Origin: Orychophragmus violaceus
Lineage: Eukaryota; Streptophyta; Magnoliopsida; Brassicales; Brassicaceae
DNA: 64,000 nt
NCBI GenBank assembly: GCA_030180135.1
Contig: CM058237.1
Coordinates: 39,577,126 to 39,641,125, forward strand
Direction of reading: 5' to 3'
Positions 11,291 through 22,499 of this stretch are shown here, piece after piece. Position 1 is the stretch's first letter. Each line of letters starts with the position of its first letter. The notes beneath the pieces were generated by a model that worked only from the letters and a program-made list of their open reading frames with translations, was not told the DNA's origin and ran no database searches. The translations under genes and the position numbers were made by a program.

Positions 11291-14108
11291 AAGTGTGATG
11301 ATAAATCCAGAAGAGAAGAATCAAAGGGAGAATCTCTTCCACACCCATTGCACCATTAAGAACAAGGTACGTAACTTGGTAATTGATGAAGATTCATGCA
11401 CTAACGTGGCTAGAAAGTATATGGTAGATAGGTTAGGGCTTGGAAGAATCAAGCACCTAAGACCATACAAGTTCCAATGGTTAGATGAGAGCTTTGAGCT
11501 TAAGGTCATTGAGAAAGTGATGGTACCTTTTAGCGTGGGCAGGTATCAAGATGAGGTCCTTTGTGAGGTAGTCCCAATGCAAGCAAGACACTTATTGCTT
11601 GGGAGCCCATGACAGTTTGATAGAGCCACAAGCCTCAATGGAAGAACCAACTACTCTTTTACATACAAGGACCGCAAGTACAAACTTGCACCTCTTAGCC
11701 CCTTTGAGGTACATGAATTACAAATCTAGACAAAACAAAGAGGCCAAGGTAAGTAAGGCTAGCCACTATCTTAATGCAAGTTCAATAACTAAAACCATAA
11801 GTGCTAAGGGCACTAATCCGCTAATTGTTTTCAAAGATTGTGTAAGTACAGGTTATCAAGAGCTCAAGCTTCCTTGTGGAGTTCAAGCTGTTCTAGACAA
11901 GTTTCTTGATGTGTTTCAAAAGAGATTGCAGCTGGTCTTCCCCCCCCCCCCATCCGTGGCATAGAGCATCAAATTGATCTAGTTCCTGGATCAGTTTTTC
12001 CCAACAAACCGACTTATAGGATGAATCCGGAGGAGTATTAAAGAATTGGAGAAGCAAGTTAAAGACCTCATGGCTAAAGGGTACATCAGAGAGAGTCTCG
12101 GCCCTTGTGTTGTACAAGTTATATTGTTGCCAAAAAATGGTGGTACATGGAGGATGTGTGTGGACTGTTGTGCTATACACAACATCTCTATTAAGTACAT
12201 GCACCTAATCCCACGTTCAGATGACATGTTGTACGAGCTGAGTGGATCAACCATCTTCAAAAAGGTGGATTTGAAGACTGGATACCATCATGCCAGGATC
12301 CGTGAATGAGATTAGTGGAAGTCTGTCTTCAAGACAAAGCAAGGCTTGTATGAGTGGCTAGTCATGCCATTTGAGCTAACCAATGCACCAAGTCCATTCA
12401 TGCGTCTCATGAACCAGGTTATATGATCTTTCAACTGCAAGTTTGTAGTGGTTTATTTTGATGACATCCTCATTTATTGTAAATGCTTGAATGATCATAT
12501 TATGCATGTAGAACTTTTTTGCAAACAATTCAAAAGGAAGGGATTGTCATGCCATTTGAGCTAGCCAATGCACCAAGCACATTCATGTTTTACAATCCCT
12601 CATGAAGTGCACATGTTGTATTGACCAGCTTGTCTTTTTAGGCTTAGTGGTTAGTAAAAAGGGATTGTAAGTAGATGAAGAGAAGATCCGAGCCATTCAA
12701 GACTGGCCTACCCCAACAACAATCGGTCATGTAAGAAGCTTCATGGTTTGGCCAGCTTCTACATGCGGGTTGTAAGGGATTTCAGCACTATAGCAGCCCC
12801 TATTACTGCTTTTATCAAAAAGAATGTACCCTTCCCGTTGGGAGAAGCTCAGGAAGTTGCTTTTAACACTCCTAAAGATCGTTTGGTTACAGCTCATGTT
12901 CTTGCTTTACGTAACTTTGACATAATTTTTGAGGTTGAAGGTGATGCTTCAGGACTAGGTATTGGAGATGTGCTACATCAAGAAAAGAGACCGGTAGCTT
13001 TCTTCAGTGAGAAGTTGAGTGGATCCACTCTCAACTACCCAACCTATGAAAAAAGCTTTATGCTCTAGTCCGGGCTTTGGAGACTTGGAAAAACCACCTA
13101 CTGTCCAAGGAATTCATCATCCCCTGAAACTCTTCAACACCTAAAGGGCCAGACATCACTCAAAAGGAGACATGCCAAATGGCTGGAGTTTGTCGAGACC
13201 TTCCCCTATGTGATAAAGTACAAGAAATGCAAGGAGAACGTTGTAGCTCGCCCTATCAAGGAGGCATGTTCTGATATCATCAATGGAGGCCAAGCTTTTA
13301 GGGTTTGAGCACATCAAATACCTATACAAAGATGATCCAGTGCTTGGAGAATCCTTCAAGGACCATGGCAAAGGTCTATTCTATATCCATGATTGTTTCT
13401 TGTTTAAAGATAAACTTTTATGCATTCCACAGGGATTAATGAGAGAGCTAGTGTTTAGTGAAGCACATGGAGGAGGTCTTATGGGACATTTCAGTGTATA
13501 CACGGCTTTAGAAATGGTGATGGATCATTTCTATTGGTCACACCTTAAGAAGGATGTAGAGAGGTTCTCTACAAGATGTGTTCAGTGTCATAAAGCCAAA
13601 TCCAAGTCATATCCTCATGGTATCTATTTACCTCTGCATATTCCTAACGCCCCATGGGTAGACATTTCCATGGACTGTCTTAGGTTTGTCCAAGATCAGA
13701 CACAAGGATTCTATCTTTGTTGTTGTTGATCAGTTTTCAAATATGGCACATTTCATCCCGTGTGACAAGACCGATGTTGCAACTCAAATTGATGACATGT
13801 TATTTAAGGAGGTGGTGCGTCAACATGGGATCCCAAAGCCCATAGTGTCTGACTGAGACATCAAGTTTCCGAGACATTTCTGGAGGGCATTATGGAGAAA
13901 GTTAGGTACTAAGCTCATATTCGCTACAACTTGTCATCCTCAAATGGATGGAAAAACTGAAGTGGTAAACCATACTCTTTCCACTTTATTTAGAGCTACA
14001 ATTGGCAGAAAAATGAAAAATTGGCTTGAATGTATTCCATTTTTAGAATTTTCTTATAATAGGGCAACTCACTCGGCCACAAAGAAATCTCCATTTGAGA
14101 TTGTCTAT
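11291..14108 (+). pseudogene. Pol remnant (PR-RT-RNase H-integrase), unit C and beyond
   Basis: The only unit that continues into integrase. Protease region 11286-11612; RT 12046-12309 and on to about 12640, with the catalytic YFDD motif intact here (GATGAC near 12460); RNase H 12748-13068; integrase from 13283. The integrase zinc domain is visible (HFYWSHLKKDVERFSTRC, then VQCHKAKS), followed by DISMD, VSD and EVVNHTL, which fit the D,D,E core. A frameshift near 13690, a TGA after VSD, and further RT stops kill it. The frame is cut at 14108 by the level 2 insertion and its C-terminus lies at 50651-51254. It is the ancestral copy of the triplication by position. Confidence 0.88.
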
Positions 14109-15259
14109 TGGTGAGTACGTCAAGTCATCATCAACCATGGAGCATCTATGCCAGAAGATGGAAATCAAACTCAAGTTAACATCCCAAACATGCCATTCAA
14201 TCCGAGAAAACCCTTGAGTATTGTTCAGCTCAGCCAAAATCTAAGATCAACTGGCCCATTACAACAGCCAATTGGAATACATTCTCATCCCAACTAAAAA
14301 GCTCCTCTAATTGGAAGCAGCCTAATACTAGTTCAAATGAAGGATTCATTAAGGATTCAATTCATGAGAATCCACACTTATCCGAATCGGATATGTGTGC
14401 ACTCTTTTGAGGATTCATATTGAACCATAAGTAATTAAGCAACAAACTGACTTGGTCTGCAATCTTGATTCAAAATGGAAACTCAGAAAATTGGATTCAT
14501 GTCAATCCCGTTTCTGAATAAAATTTATTCAACTTTTAAACCGAAGGATCCTACACTTTCCTTATTTGGAACCTTCTGGGTTTAGAGGTCTTCAAATTTA
14601 TCCTTGGCGACCAGGTTAGTCTCTACGACAACTAGGGGCTCCAAATGATAGATCAAGACTCATTCATAGCCATTGGATAAGATGGATTCAATCTTTCCCA
14701 CTTACATACCAAGACTTTCCATATTTGAGTCCAAGAGCATTAAGGAGCATATACCAATGACCATATTTTGATTTGGTACTGATCAGGAGAGTTATTAGGA
14801 GATTAACCAGTCATGGAATAATCCAGAAGTTGTCAAGATACAAGACCTCATGAGTTACCCTTTTTGTCTTAAGCATTTATCACCAACAGCCATAATATCT
14901 AAAGGCTCCACCAACTTTAAGCCTTCTCATTTATTCAGAATCATTTGTTCATTATTTATGTTTTAGACTGTTGGAGCATTTTCCAACACGAACCTATAAA
15001 GCTCTGTCTCTTATCACATAGTAAATCACCTATCTTTTAGCAAATACATGAGAAATCGTTCTTTTCTTTTCAAACGAGTGTCTATGAATGTTCTTGTTCA
15101 TTTGAGTCTTGTGATCGAGTAACTAGTCTCCCTTGTTCGTGCGAGTCAGACTGTTCGTGAGATACAAACTATCTGGTTTCGTGAGCTGTTTGTGTGCATG
15201 GCTTGTAAACTCTCAATCATTGAGTGATAATAAGTTGGAGTGATTTCAATGTTATATCA
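14109..15259 (+). repeat. 5' LTR of level 2 element
   Basis: 1151 bp, TGGTGAGTACG to GTTATATCA. It aligns along its whole length with 49455-50645 with many scattered differences and indels, so the insertion is old. It interrupts the level 1 integrase between codons for Tyr and Gly. Confidence 0.9.
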
Positions 15260-15997
15260 TTTGGTAGAGGTAAAAGCTCCTATCTCCAGGTTGTGTTCAT
15301 CCAACCTTTATCTTTTTCAATTTTATTTTGCATTTTGTTTTATTCTATAAAACCGAAAATCTTGAAAAATGTTCTATGCTTTTGTTTCATTTTGATTTCA
15401 TATATTAAAAACTCATAAAATATATCTTATTTTGCTTTTTTATAAGTTTTATTTGTTATAAAACGAAAAACATTAACATTTTTTTTTAATTATTTACATT
15501 TGTTCGTGAATTTCTTCAATTTTCAAAAAGGCTATAAAAAGTGTTATGTTTTTGTTATTTTTTTTTCTTAAACAAAAAAATTATAAAATCCATAAAAAAT
15601 TTAATTATTTTTCTGAATACTTTATTTTCGGAAAAAAAAAGAATCAAATTTCGGAGGGCAAGATTTGATTAGCTTTAGAAGGAAAACAGTTTTAAGAAAG
15701 AAAAATAACTTTGAATTCTTGTTTTTTGTTTTTATAAATTTGAAAAGCCAAATAAAAAAGTTATTTTCATTATTTCTTAATTGTTTTTGGTCCATAACAT
15801 AAAAGGAATAAAAAACAGAATTTGTCATTTATTTAGTTAAATTTGACTTAAAAAAGAATATAAATTTCCCTTATTTTTCCAAATTTTTGAGTTTGTGATT
15901 ATTTGTTCTTTACTTTTCCATTGATCCAACTTTGACTCCGTCTTCTCTTTTTTTTTTTTTTGCGACATAATCCTAGCCGAAAATTCAGAATACAACC
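15260..15997 (+). other. 5' leader of level 2 element, AT-rich
   Basis: It starts TTTGGTAGAGGTAAAAGC, in primer-binding-site position, but the tRNA is not recognised. The rest is strongly A/T-rich with long T and A runs and no gene. It ends just before the ATG at 15998. Confidence 0.65.
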
Positions 15998-16234
15998 ATG
16001 GAGTTTGAAGAAGATGAGAAGAGTGAAATCAACACATCGGAGGTTGAATGGGGAGAAGAACAAGACCACTCATGGAGTGGAGAAGGTGATTATGATTATG
16101 GCTCTTGGAGGGGAAGAACTGATTCTGAAATAAGTCTAGAGGAAATATATGAGCATGATGAAGAGCCTTGGATTGAGAAGGAAACATATGAATCAAACTA
16201 TGGAGAAGAAAGAGAACAAGCTGAGTAAGAATTT
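15998..16234 (+). pseudogene. Gag of level 2 element, N-terminal part
   Basis: The ATG at 15998 (context ACAACCATGG) opens a 76-residue frame very rich in Glu, Asp, Tyr and Trp (MEFEEDEKSE start), ending in TAA at 16226-16228. A few codons further the frame is cut by the level 3 element. The acidic style continues on the other side of the insertion at 47731, which shows this is one gene in two pieces. The acidic leader is reminiscent of Gag proteins of Brassicaceae gypsy elements; no function beyond particle protein is inferred. Confidence 0.75.
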
Positions 16235-17692
16235 TGTAATGGCGCAAACCTTAGGCCCAAGAATTTGGGTGAAATGGACTGAAGCCCGAAGCCCAATTCC
16301 AAAACCCTAGGACCCTCTCACCATTCTCTTATAAAAGGAGGTGCACCGCAATTAGAAAATGCAGAGATTTTGGAGAGGCGAAGCCCTGTTCTGGACCGGA
16401 GCTGATGACAAGCCATCCGCCGACCAGAGCCACCGCCCACCGCCAGACACCAGATGGAGACCGCCGACCGTCGCCAGAGGTCCTATCCTGTCGCCGACTG
16501 ACCACCGCCCATAGCTGACGCCCTCAGTCGCCGGACCGCCACCGCCTTGGCCGGATAAGTTCACCGGAAAACTGAGTTTCGCCAGAATCTTCTACTCGTT
16601 CCCATTTTTGATCCTTAACCCCTAGTTGTCGCCTTCTTGACTCGTTTGAGTGTTAGTTTCTCCGTTCTTCGCGATTTTACGGTTAGATCTCTAGATCTCA
16701 TATCTACTCCCAATCTTTGATCCTAGATATGATAGGATCCGTTAAATATTTTTAGATATGTGCCGTGCTCCCGTATTCGTCTCTCTCTCTCTCTCTCGTC
16801 AGATCTACTGTCGACTCTTAGATATAAGCTAAAGTAAGGACCGGTCAAGAACTCTACCTTACTCTATCTCAATACTGGGAAATGATTCCTTTGTTAATAT
16901 CATCTCTCCTAGGTAGTTTAGTTCTAGTTTTTGATTTGTGGTGATGCGAATGAAAGCACCTAGAATTAAAGGTTATCACTTAAACTGAAAACGTTGATTG
17001 TTATTGATGGCTTTGTGTGAAGTAGTTCTGGTAGGTTCCCATGCGGGAAATTGTTTGCATGACATGTACAAGGGGGAATACAGTCCGTTTTCTTTCGACA
17101 GGGGAGGGTGTGATGAGACCTCAAAATGGTTCCAAGAGTTGTATAATGTGTGGTGCGTAGCGGCCCGGGGTGTACCATCCCGTGTAGGTTCATGAGTGTG
17201 TGAGCTGTGGGCTCGTGGAGCATGAATGGACGTATAGTTTTGTAGGTTGTTTGAGTCCCTTCGGGAGGTTGATTGCAAGGTGTTATTAGCTTAGGACTTG
17301 TTTCTTGTTATTGTGCTGGTTTAAGATGAGTTTGTGGGTTCCTAGAACCTGCACTCACTGGGTGATTCAAATTACTCAGCCCTTTCTGTTTTTCAGGTAA
17401 TCCCGGAGAGTTGCAGGGGTAGACGATCGGGTGTGGTGTGGTGTTTCAGGAAGCGGAATTTTTTCGGAGTTTTTCTTTTGTTACTTAAGACTTATGAACT
17501 TCTTTTAGTTTTATAAGTGGTTTGGGTTTTGGTTCCAATTTCTATAAGACTCCGGTTTTGGTTTTTAATAAACTAAACTGTTTATGGATTCAATGTTGGA
17601 TTGTGTTGTTTATGACTGGGGTTCATGAGTTTTTTGACAATGTCTTGGAAGCCGAGAGGTCGTTTACAAGATCCGACGGGACATGTGTTACA
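16235..17692 (+). repeat. 5' LTR of level 3 element
   Basis: 1458 bp, TGTAATGGCGC to GTGTTACA. A TATAAAAGG box at 16331-16339 is the likely promoter, shared with the 3' LTR (27842). A CTCTCTCT run lies near 16785-16797. Small frames inside are not genes. Confidence 0.9.
16331..16339 (+). promoter_or_regulatory. TATA box of level 3 LTR
   Basis: TATAAAAGG about 96 bp into the LTR, conserved in the 3' LTR copy at about 27841-27849 despite divergence around it. This is the expected RNA polymerase II start region of the element. Confidence 0.6.
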
Positions 17693-17695
17693 ATT

Positions 17696-17708
17696 TGGCA
17701 TCAGAGCC
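17696..17708 (+). promoter_or_regulatory. Primer-binding site of level 3 element
   Basis: TGGCATCAGAGCC, three bases after the LTR end. It is one base away from the initiator-Met tRNA complement TGGTATCAGAGC common in plant LTR retrotransposons. Confidence 0.85.
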
Positions 17709-18289
17709 TGGTTAACTCTAGCTGGTCCTGTCCGGGTAGACGGGGTAGTAGCAGTGTATTTATATTCAGATTTCAAACATTTCTTTCAAGAGGATTTCAA
17801 TGCTTTTTCTAAATGGGGATTTTCTAAAAGTTAGATTGTAGAGAACCACCCAGATTGACCTCCTTATATACTCGTCGGTAAGTGAGTTCAGTTTCAACCG
17901 CAGTCTAATTCACTCGTTCTACTTTGACCGGCAGTTCTACCAGTGTGAATGGGACTCCTGCAAATCAAGGTGAAATTCCCAGGAATCTAGCAGGAGCAGC
18001 CTTGAGTGATGTACATGTAGCTGTGGATGCTGCTCATCTTCAAGAGTTGTTAGTCTTTCGCGAGGTGAATGTTGTTGTCGCCGGAGCAGCAGGAGGTTCT
18101 CCATGAGCTGCAGTTGGTGTTGCAGAAGATGCAGTAGGTGCTGAAGGAGCAGCAGTTGGAGCTGCAGAGGGTATAGGAGCTGCAGGAGGTGCTGCAGGAT
18201 GTGCAGGAGCTCCTAGAGTTGTGTTGGGCAATGCTAATGTGGTAGTATATGCCGCAGGAGGAGCCAGAATTGCAACAGGTGGAGCAGGT
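17709..18289 (+). pseudogene. Leader and N-terminal Gag region of level 3, up to the CRM insertion
   Basis: The leader is followed by sequence rich in GCAGGAG/GCAGTTG triplets (18080-18240), which in one frame gives Ala/Gly-rich protein, as in N-termini of Tekay-type Gag. A frame at 17924-18106 is short and interrupted. No start can be chosen with confidence. It is cut at 18290 by the minus-strand CRM-like element and the Gag resumes at 25162. Confidence 0.55.
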
Positions 18290-19159
18290 TGATGTGAGAT
18301 GCTATGGAGGCATGATGAGTGATGATCGAATGGAACGAGAAGCTGGCCGATGGCACTCTCTTCTCGTCAAGGGATGATTGATGAACTATTGATCTGTAAG
18401 AACGCTAGAGATAACTGAGGCAGAAAGCAAAAGCCAAGAGATCCGCTCGTCTAAGGGGCAGCAACACGAAGAGAGAGAGATCGAGAAAGCCTTTAGGGTT
18501 TCTTTTTCTTGGTTTAAACTTGCTTAATGTTTCATAAAACCAAAAGAGTGTTTAAGTAATACAACTGAAAACAAATGGGCCAAAGGAAACATGGGCCATC
18601 AAAAATGACAAAGAAAATAAGAGAAATAAGACTTAAAAACGAAAAAGGAAAGCCTTGGTTGAAACTAGATAAGAGGCCGGTCTGTCTCTCTAAGGAATGG
18701 GCCTCGGATCACCTCGTTAAAAACCTTGTGAAGAAAACCCATTTGGGACAAAACTTCACAAGGGAAAAAGAGTATGATCTTTATCCCAGAGGCAGACTAG
18801 TCAAAGAATCATCTGGCTCGATGCAGAAGATCATGGTCGGTCCGTGCGTCCAGAGTATGGGCCAGGGCGTGGTCTGCTCAAATGGGCCGTCAGCTTCGGT
18901 ATTGATCATCCTCCGGGCCAGCTGGTTAAGGTCAGGTTGTCCTTGGTCGAGATGGCCAAGCTGGGTCATGGTGTCTTCTAGGCTTGTCCTCGAGATCAGC
19001 TGCTCCATCGCATTGTTGAATTCGGCCTGTCTCTGTCGCTGTCCCGAACGCGTCCTTGGTACATCTCGCATGGTCGAAAACCGGTCGGTCAGCTTCTTGG
19101 TAGAGCCTGGTCCGTCTTGTTCTTCCAACTCAGTGTCGGCTAAGGTGATGTCCTCATAA
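18290..19159 (-). repeat. 3' LTR of level 4a element
   Basis: 870 bp. It contains the last ~125 codons of pol (18781-19159). Its minus-strand start has TT where the other copy has the canonical TG, a point change at 19158. Confidence 0.93.
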
Positions 19160-22100
19160 TTCCCTCCCTCTTGAAGAGGTTCTGGCCTCAGAACAGTATC
19201 CCCTGCACAATAAGGAGACAAATCAGCAACATTAAAACTCGACGATATGCTCTTCTCACCTGGGAGTTCCAATTGGTAGGCGTTGTCGTTGATCTTCTTT
19301 AGGACCCTGAATGGTCCATCTCCTCACGCAGCAAGCTTGGACTTCCTCTTGTTCCTGAACCGTTCGGGTCGCATGTGAACCCAAACCCAGTCGCCTGGCC
19401 TAATGTCAACCTCCTTCTTGTGTTTGTCGGCTTGCTTCTTGTATTGCTCCGTCCTCTTCTCGATGTTCTCCTTAACCGCCTGGTGTAGCTTGGCGACGGC
19501 CTCAGCCTTGTGCTCTCCATCAAGATTAATGAACTCCAATGCTGGCAGTGGCTTCAGATCAAGTGGCGTATCTGGCTTAAACCCATAAACAACCTCAAAA
19601 GGAGACATCTTAGTAGCAGAGTGTTTGGCACCATTATAAGCAAACTCAACAAAAGGAATGCAATCCAACCAATGTGATAAATTTTTACCAACCGTGGCCC
19701 TTAAGAGGGTTGAGAGAGTCCGGTTCACGACCTCGGTCTGTCCATCAGTCTGTGGATGACAAGTGGTCGAGAACAGTAGCTTGGTACCAAGCTTCCTCCA
19801 CAACGTCCTCCATAAGTGACCTAGGAAGGTCGGGTCACGGTCCAAGACGATGGTCCGTGGCAGTCCGTGCAATCTGACCACTTCTTTGAAGAAGAGATCG
19901 GCTGTCTGGGTCGCATCATTCGTCTTAGAACACGGTATGAAATGAGCCATCTTTGAAAACCGGTCGACCACAACGAAGATCGCATCCTTATTCCTGATCT
20001 TAGGCAAACCAAGCACGAAATCCATAGAAATATCGACCCATGGTCGGTTAGGTATAGGCAAAGGTAAGTAAAGACCGTGAGGATGTGACCTGGATTTGGA
20101 CTTAAGGCATGTGATGCACTTGGAGCAGAAACGCTCCGTGTCTCGCTTCTGATGTGGCCAATAGAAGTGCTCTACTAGGACACTCAGTTTCTTGTCCACG
20201 CCAAAGTGTCCCATCAGTCCTCCTCCAAGGGATTCTCGGATCAGGAGCTCCCTCATCGATCCCTGAGGAATGCACAGCCGCTTGCCCCTGAACAGGAAAC
20301 CGTTATGCAAGTAGAAAACTGCTTTCGGTCCTTTGCTACATTCCTGAAAAATTTCACCAAAATTAGGGTCAGTATCATAATCTTCTTTGATAAGTTCAAA
20401 CCCCAAAACATTGGCCTCCATGGTGCTGATCAGTGTGTATCTCCTGGACAATGCATCAGCTACCACGTTCTCCTTTCCCTTCTTGTACTTGATGATGTAC
20501 GGAAAGGTCTCCACGAACTCAAGCCACTTAGCGTGCCTCCTCTTCAGATTTGTCTGTCCTCTCAAAAGCTTGAGCGTCTCGTGGTCGGTGTGAATAACAA
20601 ACTCCTTGGCCAGCAGGTAATGCTGCCAAGTCTCCAAGGATCTAACCAACGCGTACAACTCCTTGTCATAAGTAGGATAGTTGAGCGTGGCTCCACTCAA
20701 CTTCTCGCTGAAGTAGGCGACCGGTCGCCCACCTTGTGTCAGAACAGCTCCAATCCCTAAACTTGAAGAATCACACTCAATCTCAAACGTCTTATCAAAA
20801 ATAGGCAAAACTAAAATAGGATCATGGGTTAACAAATCCTTGAGTTTCTAAAATGCGGCCTCCTGCGACTGACCCCATTTGAACGGGACGTCCTTCTTGA
20901 TCACGACTGTAAGTGGGGCGGCCACCGTGCTAAAATCCTTCACAAACCGTCTATAGAAGCTGGCTAAACCGTGGAAACTCCTGACATGGCCGATCGTGGT
21001 CGGGGTCGGCCACTCCTCAATAGCTTTGATCTTTTCTTGGTCAACCTGTAAGCCTTGCGAACTCACAACAAAACCTAAAAAGACAAGCTTATCAGTGCAG
21101 AAGGTGCACTTCTTGAGGTTCGCATAAAGACCCTCCTTTCGAAGAGTATCTATTACTTACTCAAGGTGCACCAGATGATCAGCAAAACAGCGACTATAGA
21201 TCAAAATATCATCGGAGTAAACAATGACAAACTTACTGATGTAGGCCCTCAAGACCTGGTTCATGAGGAGCATGAACGTAATGGGTGCATTGGTAAGGCC
21301 AAATGGCATGGCCAACCACTCGTAAAGGCGCTGCTTAGTCTTGAAAGCCGTCTTCCACTCGTCGCCTTCCTTCATTCGAACCTGATGGTACCCACTGCGT
21401 AGATCGATCTTAAAGAACACGGTCTCTCCGTGAAGCTCGTCCAACATATCGTCCAGCCATGGTATGGGATGTCGGTACTTGATGGTGATGTTGTTGATGG
21501 CCCGACAGTCAACACACATCCTCCAAGACTCGTCTTTCTTAGGAACCAACAATACTGGTACCGCACACGGGCTGAGTCTCTCGCGAATGTAACCCTTGGA
21601 CATGAGGTCCTGCACTTGTTTCTCCAGTTCCTTGGCCTCGGTTGGATTCACCCTATATGCAGGCCGGTTGGGCAGATCCGCTCCTAGCACGAGATCGATC
21701 TGATGCTCAATGCCTCGTATGGGCGGTAGACCGGCTGGTATCTCGTCCGGAAAGACATCCTTAAACCTGTCCAACAAAGAAACAACTTCCCGGGGAAGCT
21801 CAACATCGTCTGACCACGAATGTAAAGCCTCCCTGAAGACCATTAGTAGCACCTGCATGTTCTGATCAATAGCTCTAGAAACAGAATGTGAAGAAATAAT
21901 TAAATTGGTCTTACGGTTCTTCTTATTCTTGGCAAGGTGTAGTTGCATCTCATGCACTTCCTGCGGTGTAAGAGGCGCGAGCTGATACTTTCGCTTGTCG
22001 TGCATGAACGAGTAGTGATTGGTCGGCCCGTTGTGCAAGGACTCATTGTCGAACTGCCACGGTCGGCCGAGCAATAAGTGTCCAACCTGCATAGGAACCA

Positions 22101-22499
22101 CGTCGCATACTACCTGATCGTGATATCGCCCAATGCTGAAAGGTACGGTTACTTGATCTGTGATCCGGATCTCCGTGTCATCGTTCAGCCACCGAAGTCG
22201 GTACGGTCGCGGGTGCTTAGTCACTTGCAGACCGAGCTTATCAACCATGTTCCTGCTGGACACATTAGTACAAGACCCACCATCAACAATAAAACTACAT
22301 ACCTTGTTGTTCACGGTACAGCGAGTGTGGAAGATGTTCTCGCGTTGAACCATCTCGGGATCGACAAGCGCACTGAGAGCTCTCCTGATCACTAATAGCT
22401 CTCCAGAGTCAGGATACTCTATGGGCGTCCCTGTATCAAGTTCCTCCATGTCTTCATCCTCCTGTTCATCCTGAGACTCGTACTCGCCGGCTTCGTTCA
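18781..22499 (-). pseudogene. Pol of level 4a element (PR-RT-RNase H-IN)
   Basis: One continuous frame with 23034-22500, broken only by three stops: TAA (21159-21157), TAG (20850-20848) and TGA (19326-19324). Protease: FIVDGGSCTNVSS near 22270. RT: RMCVDCRAINNITIKYRHPIP, FKIDLRSGYHQVRM, and a YSDD catalytic motif near 21215. RNase H: ECDSSSLGIGAVLTQ near 20780. Integrase: HFYWPHQKRDTERFCSKCITC, then DISMD, DRD and TEVVNRTL. The C-terminal tail past SSSFNVADLSPY (19240) continues into the LTR and contains VPRTRSGQRQRQ, which may correspond to the CR motif of CRM integrases. Confidence 0.92.

Larger units (their letters stand above)
9458..13421 (+). repeat. Tandem unit C, continuous with the original pol 3' part
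   Basis: Third copy. Unlike A and B it runs without a break through TTTTATGCATTCCACAGG into the integrase, so its right end is the ancestral one. It has private differences: a one-base loss in gag near 9698, GATGACATCC in the RT motif where A and B have GATGAAATCC, and a 12-base C run near 11940. Confidence 0.92.

Noticed and set aside
1494..13421. Three independent insertions of related elements
   Set aside because: The units share identical abnormal junctions, the same MITE site and no LTR or TSD between them, so they are tandem duplicates.
15260..15290. Assigning a specific tRNA to the level 2 primer-binding site
   Set aside because: TTTGGTAGAGGTAAAAGC does not match the iMet, Lys or Asp complements that I know; left unassigned.
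16352..16564. Short Gly/Trp-rich frame and matching Pro-rich frame at 27835-28238
   Set aside because: Both lie at the same place in the two LTRs of level 3 and differ in frame and length; LTR sequence, not genes.
18575..19159. 194-codon plus-strand open frame in the LTR
   Set aside because: It is the antisense of the pol C-terminus of the 4a element, and the same frame recurs in the other LTR at 24572-25180; no protein motif in this direction.
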